NCBI GenBank assembly: GCA_002436015.1
Contig: DIXJ01000015.1
Location: 102,314 to 166,313 of the forward strand
Length of the DNA stretch: 64,000 bases
From: Synergistaceae bacterium UBA6083
Lineage (GTDB): Bacteria; Synergistota; Synergistia; Synergistales; 79-D21
Direction: 5' to 3'
Positions 58,251 through 64,000 of this stretch are shown piece after piece. The stretch's first letter is position 1, and each line of letters opens with the position of its first letter. A model generated the notes under the pieces. The model saw only the letters and a program-made list of their open reading frames with translations. It was not told where the DNA came from and did not search any database. The translations under genes were made by a program, and so were the position numbers.

Positions 58251-59336
58251 GTGACCATGAGAGGTCCCAAGCCCAGGGAATCATGCCCCTGTCTTTACGT
58301 TACCCCCAGGGAAATGTCCTTTCACCCTTTTACCTTTCCCTTCAGCGACCCCGCGCGCATCCGGCAGGCCCTCTCCCTCCAGCTGTCATCCCTTTTGGGT
58401 GAAAGCCGCGGAAGCATGCGAATTCACCCTGTGGTCCTCCAGCGGGAGAAGGACCGGTCAAGGGGCTTTGCCCTTGTTTTTCCGGGTGAGATGGAAGCGA
58501 CTGTCGATCCCGAAGGAAAGAACCGGATTTTCCCGGCGCCCCTGGCGCTCGGCGGGGCGCTTGCAGGATCCGGACTGGGTATTTGGGCCGACGAGGAAAA
58601 CGTCGCCTGCGTCCTCTGGAACGAAGGGATTCCCGTTCTCTACCGCTGTTCCCCCAGGGCGGAGGGCGAACCGGGGGAAGTCGTCGAGTGGATACGGCGC
58701 TCTTCGGGAGCGGAATTCGACGTTTTCCTGCTGGATGCCCGCGAAAACCCGGATGCAAGGGCAATCCTGGAAAGCGAAGCCGTGCGGACCTGGGCTGCCT
58801 ATCCCGCTCTCACCTCCCTGGACCTGTCATCCCGGCAGATGGATTCCCTCCTGCGGCTGGAAGGCTTGTCTTCAAGACTGAAACCCGCCCTGGCCGCGCT
58901 CCTGGCCCTGGGAGTCCTGTTCGACGGAGCGGCCGGCATGGCCCTGCTCTCGTCGCGTACCCGCCTGGCGGGATACGGGGACGCAGCCGCCAACCTCTAC
59001 CGCGAGGTCTTTGATCCCACCGGACCCGTACTGGACCCCCTGAGCCAGGCAAAAGGCCGGCTGGCGGCGGTAACCGGGACGGAAGAATCGAAGAGCCTTG
59101 CCGGAGCCTTGGCGATGCTGGGCCGAGCAGCTTCCTCGACCCCTTCCCGGATCGTGCTCGATTCGTTCAGGTTCTCGGAACAGCAGGCGGAACTCACCGG
59201 CAAAGGGAGCTCCGTCGAGTCCATCCGTGCTTTCCAGCAGGCGCTCGGGGGACAGGACACCTCGCTGGACGACCTGCAGCAGCTTCCCGGGGGGCAGTAC
59301 CGCTTCAGGATCGCGATGAAAGGCGTGACGCCATGA
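58251..59336 (+). CDS. gspL: GspL-like inner-membrane assembly protein
   Basis: 361 aa. N-terminal actin-like/PilM-type cytoplasmic region, a hydrophobic segment (LAALLALGVLFDGAAGMALL, ~205-225) and a C-terminal ferredoxin-like domain. Sequence similarity is weak; the call rests on size, topology and position between gspK and gspM. GTG at 58251 follows the gspK stop directly, with AAGGAG six bases upstream; an ATG two codons later is possible. Confidence 0.7.
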   Translation: MTMRGPKPRESCPCLYVTPREMSFHPFTFPFSDPARIRQALSLQLSSLLGESRGSMRIHPVVLQREKDRSRGFALVFPGEMEATVDPEGKNRIFPAPLALGGALAGSGLGIWADEENVACVLWNEGIPVLYRCSPRAEGEPGEVVEWIRRSSGAEFDVFLLDARENPDARAILESEAVRTWAAYPALTSLDLSSRQMDSLLRLEGLSSRLKPALAALLALGVLFDGAAGMALLSSRTRLAGYGDAAANLYREVFDPTGPVLDPLSQAKGRLAAVTGTEESKSLAGALAMLGRAASSTPSRIVLDSFRFSEQQAELTGKGSSVESIRAFQQALGGQDTSLDDLQQLPGGQYRFRIAMKGVTP

Positions 59337-59848
59337 CAAGCGGCTGGAGAAAGCATCTTGAGCAGGCCAGCGAGTGGTTCGCTGAAAGCCGCGAAACCCC
59401 TGAAGGACGCAGGGCCCTCGTGATCGCCGTTCTGGCCCTCCTGGCCTGGGGGCTCGGCTTCGTTTTGCTTTCCTGGCATGACGACCTGGAAAACCGGGCT
59501 TCCCTGCAAGCATCCCGCTTTTCCAGCCTGGTGGAGGTTTCGCGGGCCTACCGGGCCCTTCCCCTGTCCCAACGCCAGGGCGGCAACGGAACAACGGCAA
59601 GGGATCCCCTTTCCGCCGCCTCCGATGCGGTGGAACGCCTTCAGATGAAAGGCCGCCTGAAAAACCTCTCGAGCTCAAGCCGGGGCATCTCCCTGAGCCT
59701 GGAGGGACTCGGGCAGGCGGAAACGCTCGCCCTGGCCCGGGAACTGGAACTTGCCCACCTGGCCGTCCTGTCCGCCGAAATCCGCGCACTTCCGGTCGGG
59801 GGCAAGCGCCTGCTTTCCGTCAACCTGCTCCTGGGAGGCACTCCATGA
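59333..59848 (+). CDS. gspM: GspM-like assembly protein
   Basis: 171 aa bitopic protein: short cytoplasmic N-terminus, one helix (LVIAVLALLAWGLGFVLLSW, residues 29-48), then a periplasmic domain ending in LPVGGKRLLSVNLLL, the topology of GspM/PilO. Starts 4 bp inside gspL and ends overlapping gspN by 4 bp. Confidence 0.7.
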   Translation: MTSGWRKHLEQASEWFAESRETPEGRRALVIAVLALLAWGLGFVLLSWHDDLENRASLQASRFSSLVEVSRAYRALPLSQRQGGNGTTARDPLSAASDAVERLQMKGRLKNLSSSSRGISLSLEGLGQAETLALARELELAHLAVLSAEIRALPVGGKRLLSVNLLLGGTP

Positions 59849-60423
59849 AGACCCCCACGGCCGTGACGATCGCCAGGGCCGTCATTGTCAGTGCGGCCTT
59901 CCTTGTTGGACTCGCCTGGGCGTTTCCCTGGGACCGCCTGGCAGAATACGCCCTCGTCGAGGCTTCCCTGAAAGGCGGCACGCGAGGCGTGCAGGTCAGC
60001 TACGGCTCGGCCAGGAAGACCTCCGCCCTGCCCCCGCGGGTGGAAATCAGGGACCTGGCGATCGGCAGCCTGTTCGGCGACATCAAGGCCCCGTCGGTCA
60101 ACCTGGCGATTCGGCCAATGGCCCTGGAAATCGAAAGTCCGGCGGCAACCCTGGGCATGGCCGGTACTGCCCCGTTAAACCTCGGCAGGACCCAGGCCAA
60201 ATTCTCGCGTTCCGGCCCACTTGTCCTTCTCGATTCTCTTCGCATCGACGGGGATTTGTCCGTTTCCGGCTCGGGCGCATGGTCCACCACGGAGCATCGG
60301 CTCACGGCGGCGGACCTCCTGGTCAAGGCACCGGCCGAATTGCATCCCGGCCTCAACCTGCTGGCCCTTTCCACACCCCTCAAACCCTCCGGAGAAGGGC
60401 AATGGAGGCTGAGAATCCCATGA
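59845..60423 (+). CDS. gspN: GspN-like protein
   Basis: 192 aa. N-terminal signal/anchor (VIVSAAFLVGLAWAFPWDRL) and a repetitive beta-rich periplasmic domain (VEIRDLAIGSLFGDIKAPSV), as in GspN proteins of delta-proteobacterial and related T2SS. Overlaps gspM and gspC by ATGA junctions. Assigned mostly from context and fold pattern. Confidence 0.65.
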   Translation: MKTPTAVTIARAVIVSAAFLVGLAWAFPWDRLAEYALVEASLKGGTRGVQVSYGSARKTSALPPRVEIRDLAIGSLFGDIKAPSVNLAIRPMALEIESPAATLGMAGTAPLNLGRTQAKFSRSGPLVLLDSLRIDGDLSVSGSGAWSTTEHRLTAADLLVKAPAELHPGLNLLALSTPLKPSGEGQWRLRIP

Positions 60424-61310
60424 GACTGCCGATGAAGGAATTAAATTTCCCGTGGAAGCTCCTTTTTTGGGCCTCAGCCGCGTTGCTCTGCGGCATCATC
60501 CTGGCCCAGGCACTGGGCCTTGCCCTGGACATCCGGACCCTGGGCACGCGTCTCGACCAGGCAAAGACAGCAAACCCGGAAAGGCTTTCCATGAAGGTGA
60601 CTGGAAAACCGGACCAAAACCTGGAGGTGTTCTCCCGCAGAAACCTTTTCGGCCTGGAAGAAGAGCCGGCAGGGTCAAGCCCCGGCTATTCCTCCCTTAC
60701 CGACGTAAAGCTCCTGGGAACCCTCCCTCCCATGGCAGCCCTCTTTCGCGTGAATGGCACATCCCGGGCGATCCTCGTGGGACAGAAACTGGGCGGCGAA
60801 ACCCTCAAGCGGGTGGAGGGAACCCGGGCCTTCCTTGTCGACGGAAGCCGGAACCGCACGCTCGAAGTTCTCTACGCCGGAGGCGGGGGGGGAAGCCCGG
60901 CCCTTGTCCAGCTTTCTCCACAGTCCGTGCGGAGAGAACCGGCAACAAGGCCTGATTTTCGCAGCGGGATCACGAGCGCCTCGGGTAGCCAGGAGGGGAC
61001 CATCGAGAGAGAGACGATCAACAAGCTCCTGATGGACCCCTACCAGGAATTGAACCGGGTGCGCCTTCGCCCGAAAATGGGGGAGGATGGCTCGCCCCAG
61101 GGCATCGAAGCCCAGTGGCTGCACAAGGACAGCCTCCTCCAGGCGATGGGGCTTCAATCGGGGGATGTCATCCATTCCCTGAACGACATCCCCATCCGGA
61201 CGACCTCGGACATCGTCAACGCCATGAATTCCCTGCTGAACAGCGATCGGTTCGTGGTCGCCTTCTTCCGGGACGGGGCGGATTCCCAGGTCGCCTACTC
61301 GGTCAAATGA
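60420..61310 (+). CDS. gspC: GspC-like protein with PDZ domain
   Basis: 296 aa. Single helix (LLFWASAALLCGIILAQALG), homology region with FSRRNLFGL and VKLLGTLPP typical of GspC/PulC, and a C-terminal PDZ domain (MGLQSGDVIHSLNDIPI; INAMNSLLN-like end). Connects the inner-membrane platform with the secretin. ATG at 60420 (ATGA overlap with gspN); an in-frame ATG at 60402 is also possible. Confidence 0.85.
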   Translation: MRLPMKELNFPWKLLFWASAALLCGIILAQALGLALDIRTLGTRLDQAKTANPERLSMKVTGKPDQNLEVFSRRNLFGLEEEPAGSSPGYSSLTDVKLLGTLPPMAALFRVNGTSRAILVGQKLGGETLKRVEGTRAFLVDGSRNRTLEVLYAGGGGGSPALVQLSPQSVRREPATRPDFRSGITSASGSQEGTIERETINKLLMDPYQELNRVRLRPKMGEDGSPQGIEAQWLHKDSLLQAMGLQSGDVIHSLNDIPIRTTSDIVNAMNSLLNSDRFVVAFFRDGADSQVAYSVK

Positions 61311-61648
61311 AGAAAGGCCCGAAAGCCCGTTCCGCAGGCTTTACCCTGCTGGAAGTCCTGGTCGCCGTGGCAGTGATGGGCCTGGCCGGGGCGGGAGCCC
61401 TCCAGCTCATCGTCCTTTCCGAGCGCGGCCTGTCCGAGGCACGCCAGCGGAGTTTTTTCGTCGAAGAGGCCTCTCGCCTGCGCCTCGACCTGCTTTACGG
61501 GAAGGTTTCCGACAACGGAACAAGCGGCGACCTGTCCTGGGAAACAAGAAGCCGGAACCAGCCCGTCCTGGGCGACCAATGGAGCGTCCGGTACCGGATC
61601 TTGTCGGTCAAGTCGAAACTGCGTTCCATAGAATTGATACTTCCCTGA
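61307..61648 (+). CDS. Pseudopilin (GspI/GspH-like)
   Basis: 113 aa with a canonical class III signal RSAGFTLLEVLVAVAVMG (Gly -1, Phe +1, Glu +5). The short C-terminal domain fits GspI. ATG at 61307 overlaps the gspC stop by 4 bp. Followed by gspD after 13 bp. Confidence 0.82.
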   Translation: MKKGPKARSAGFTLLEVLVAVAVMGLAGAGALQLIVLSERGLSEARQRSFFVEEASRLRLDLLYGKVSDNGTSGDLSWETRSRNQPVLGDQWSVRYRILSVKSKLRSIELILP

Positions 61649-61661
61649 GGGAGGGGTTTCC

Positions 61662-63638
61662 ATGCAACGCCTAAAATGCCCATTTCCGCTTTTCTTGCTG
61701 ATTTTCGTTCTCCTTGCCGCAGGACTGGCCGTCTCGACACCTTGTCGGGCCGAAACTCCCCAGGACGAAGGCAGCCTCGTGGAAGCAGCCAGGGCGATGC
61801 GGAACTCCGGTTCCGTCCAGTTCAACTTCCGCGACCTGGATCTTGGGACTTTCATCCGTTTCATGTCCGAGGTGCTCCAGGAAAATATCCTGATCGACCC
61901 GGCCGTGAAGGGAACCGTCACCGTCGTTTCGCCCCGGGCCCTGAACCTGAAGGAAGCTCGCCAGGCGATGCTGTCGGTGCTGGAGATGAACGGGCTTTCC
62001 CTGCAGCGAACGGGCACTTACAGCAAGGTGGTTCCCTCCTCCAAGGGGCAGAGCACCGAGTACGCGGTCCGCAAGGGACGGGTGGGCCCCGGTTTCGGAG
62101 AAAGCTTCGTCACCCAGATCGTCCCGCTTGATTTTGTTTCGGCCCAGTTCGTGGCCGACGGGCTCAAGGCCGCCATGAGCGGCGAGGTCGGGGTCGCTCC
62201 CATGGCAAGCGGAGCCAAGGTTCTCCTCATGGGAAAGGCCACCGCGATCCAGAAAGCCCTGAGCGTGATCAACGCGCTGGATGCCGCGGACAGCCTGAAG
62301 AACAGCAAGGCCGTGGAAATCCGCAACACCTCCCCTTCCGCCCTGGCCAGCCAGCTCACGGCGATGGCCAAGGACCCCAGTTCACCCCTTGCAGGGCTGC
62401 TGGCGGTTCCCGACAACGCCTCCCTCAAGCTGATCCTTTTGGGGGAAAAGCGCGTGTTCGGGGAAGCGCTGAAGATCATCCGGGAACTCGATATCCCCGC
62501 CCGGGCGGGGCAATACCACGTGGTCCCCCTTAAAAACACCGACGCCAAGGCGATGGCCGAGAAACTGAGCACGATTCTTTCCACGGCGGCCAAGCTCCAG
62601 CCCGACCAGAAGGGCCTGCTTCCGAGCAGCGTGGTGGCCGACCCGGGTACCAACAGCCTGATCTTCGTGGCCGAGGATTCGACAGCCCGCAATATCGAGG
62701 CCATCATCCAGAAGCTCGACATCCAGTCCAAGCAGGTTTTCCTGCGGGGCCTGATCGCCGAGGTCAACATGACGAAACTTAACAACGCGGGAATAGACTG
62801 GGCCGCGTGGGGAGGAGTCGTCACGGGAGACGCTGTCCTGGCAGGCCAGGCAGGCCTCGGCAATACCACAGGCATCCCGTCGGAGTTCGTCAACTGGTTC
62901 AGGGACCTGACCCGCGTGGAAGAGGAAATCACCAATCCCATCACCGGGGAAGTGACCGGGACAAAGACGACCTACGAGGGCAAAGCCCTCATCTACGCCA
63001 CGATCAACATGCTGAAAAAATACGATGCCATCAACGTCCTCTCCATGCCCCGCCTTTTGTGCACGGACAACATGCCCAGCGAACTGCAGGTCGGGCAGGT
63101 CATCCCCCAGCTCAAATCCAAGCTGACTGACAGCACGAATCCGGGTGCCGTCCAGAACAGCTACGACTACAAGGACACGGGACTCATCCTGAAGGTGACC
63201 CCCCACGTGCGAAGCGGCAACCTGGTGGCCATGGAGATCGAGCAGACCGTCGAGGAAGTCCTGACGCCCATGACGGTGAACACGCCCACCACCTCCAAGC
63301 GCCAGATCAAGAGCAACGTCACGGTGGGAGACGGGCAAACCATCATCCTGGGCGGCCTCATCAAGGAAGCTGACAAGTCCGTCAAGTCGCGGGTCCCGAT
63401 CCTCTCCTACATCCCCTTGATCGGGGAGTTCTTCAAGAGCGTGGCGAAATCGCGGGAGAAGGTCGACCTGCTGATCTTCCTGACCCCCCAGATTCTCGAG
63501 ACACCCGAGGAAGCGACCAGGCTCACAGCCGATATCGGAGCGGCATCGGGAGACGTGGAAAGCCAGCTCACGGAGCTGGAGCGACTCTACAAGCAAAAGA
63601 ACGATGCCCTCTACAGGCAGGGAGTGAAGAACCAGTGA
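61662..63638 (+). CDS. gspD: Type II secretion secretin
   Basis: 658 aa outer-membrane channel. Signal peptide (LLIFVLLAAGLAVSTPCRA), N0 domain (FNFRDLDLGTFIRFMSEVLQ), N1-N2 KH-like repeats (VPLKNTDAKAMAEKLSTIL), and the secretin core with RGLIAEVNM, NVLSMPRLLC, VTVGDGQTIILGGLIKE and VPILSYIPLIGEFFKS. No obvious C-terminal S-domain for a pilotin. Overlaps gspE by GTGA. Confidence 0.94.
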   Translation: MQRLKCPFPLFLLIFVLLAAGLAVSTPCRAETPQDEGSLVEAARAMRNSGSVQFNFRDLDLGTFIRFMSEVLQENILIDPAVKGTVTVVSPRALNLKEARQAMLSVLEMNGLSLQRTGTYSKVVPSSKGQSTEYAVRKGRVGPGFGESFVTQIVPLDFVSAQFVADGLKAAMSGEVGVAPMASGAKVLLMGKATAIQKALSVINALDAADSLKNSKAVEIRNTSPSALASQLTAMAKDPSSPLAGLLAVPDNASLKLILLGEKRVFGEALKIIRELDIPARAGQYHVVPLKNTDAKAMAEKLSTILSTAAKLQPDQKGLLPSSVVADPGTNSLIFVAEDSTARNIEAIIQKLDIQSKQVFLRGLIAEVNMTKLNNAGIDWAAWGGVVTGDAVLAGQAGLGNTTGIPSEFVNWFRDLTRVEEEITNPITGEVTGTKTTYEGKALIYATINMLKKYDAINVLSMPRLLCTDNMPSELQVGQVIPQLKSKLTDSTNPGAVQNSYDYKDTGLILKVTPHVRSGNLVAMEIEQTVEEVLTPMTVNTPTTSKRQIKSNVTVGDGQTIILGGLIKEADKSVKSRVPILSYIPLIGEFFKSVAKSREKVDLLIFLTPQILETPEEATRLTADIGAASGDVESQLTELERLYKQKNDALYRQGVKNQ

Positions 63639-64000
63639 CCGAAAAGGCACTGGACCCCGGGGAAATCCTTTCCCTCATCCCGGAAACCCTGAGCCTCGAC
63701 ACCCTTCGCGGCGCCGGGGTCCTCCCGCTTCGCCGCGAAGAGGACTGCCTGGTGCTTGGAGTGTCCTCCCTGGAGGCTTACGGCAACGCGCAACTCCTGT
63801 CCAAGGGATTCGAAGGCCGGGCTCGAATCGAAGTCACGGACCCGACCCTGCTGAACGGTCTTTTCGACCGGCTTTACAGCCTCCGGAGCCGGATCGCATC
63901 GGACGACGTCGAGGCGATCGAGGGTGTGGCAGACCTGGATGCTGTCGCCCGCGAAGACATCCAGAGCGATTCCGTTTCGGCCCCCGTGATTCGCCTGGTG
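63635..64000 (+). CDS. gspE: Type II secretion ATPase GspE, N-terminal part (cut by window edge)
   Basis: First 122 codons. N1E-type domain (LSLIPETLSLDTLRGAGVLP) and the start of the region SAPVIRLV that leads into the ATPase domain of GspE/PilB. GTG at 63635 overlaps the gspD stop. The P-loop lies beyond the window; gspF and gspG are expected to follow. Confidence 0.87.
   Translation, partial: MTEKALDPGEILSLIPETLSLDTLRGAGVLPLRREEDCLVLGVSSLEAYGNAQLLSKGFEGRARIEVTDPTLLNGLFDRLYSLRSRIASDDVEAIEGVADLDAVAREDIQSDSVSAPVIRLV

Noticed and set aside
1..64000. CRISPR arrays, tRNA/rRNA genes, insertion sequences, prophage or integrase genes
   Set aside because: Looked for spaced direct repeats, cloverleaf-like segments and transposase/integrase motifs by eye; none were found, though short tRNA genes could be missed without a covariance search.

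Overview
The window looks like the chromosome of an anaerobic, diderm, GC-rich bacterium, most likely a member of the Synergistota. Four things support this: (i) an electron-bifurcating [NiFe]-hydrogenase operon of the HydABCSL kind known from Acetomicrobium mobile; (ii) a subtilisin-like protease ending in a Gly-rich/Cys/hydrophobic/Arg tail like the Synerg-CTERM sorting signal; (iii) diderm functions (type II secretion, TonB-ExbBD); (iv) no respiratory chain genes. The taxon is inferred from gene content only. No tRNA, rRNA, CRISPR array, prophage or insertion sequence was recognised.

Layout. 1-8535 (minus strand): hydC-fdx-hydB-hydA-hydS-hydL-maturation protease-ATPase, followed by a second promoter and the start of a second hydC-fdx module that runs off the left edge. 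Both hydC copies are preceded by an 18-bp site resembling the NADH/NAD+ sensor Rex operator. 8969-16858 (plus): glycogen operon (GH57/DUF3536 hydrolase, glgP, glgA, glgC, TPR-like protein), closed by a 22-bp perfect hairpin. 16923-24864 (mostly minus): prepilin peptidase, universal stress protein (plus), ROK kinase, M55 D-aminopeptidase, OYE-like flavoenzyme, a broken CitB-type response regulator, manC and ychF. 24972-28731: DUF4139 exported protein, M48 membrane protease, unknown protein. 28788-36415: metal/cobalamin uptake (exbB, BtuF-like binding protein, exbD, tonB; truD; feoAB behind a strong promoter and a DtxR-type palindrome; FecCD-type permease and ATPase). 36534-44074: small unknown protein, LacI regulator, lemA plus DUF2207 protein, small Zn-ribbon protein, a two-part nucleoside kinase, and an exported cysteine-free double-rhodanese/AMIN protein.

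44422-53479 (plus) is the most distinctive metabolic unit: a GntR/FadR regulator, an HD-domain protein, two different aconitase/isopropylmalate-isomerase-type heterodimers, an isocitrate-dehydrogenase-family enzyme and citrate lyase CitDEF. Together they could interconvert 2-oxoglutarate, isocitrate, citrate and acetate plus oxaloacetate, but the need for two hydro-lyases is unexplained. 53545-54860 (minus) holds a CPBP protease and lgt. 54986-64000 (plus) holds the exported S8 protease followed without a gap by a type II secretion operon (gspJ-K-L-M-N-C-pseudopilin-D-E), with gspE cut by the right edge. The prepilin peptidase at 16923-17726 would mature its pseudopilins.

Operons are tight, with many 1-11 bp gene overlaps and frequent GTG/TTG starts. 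Starts were chosen from Shine-Dalgarno spacing and family length.
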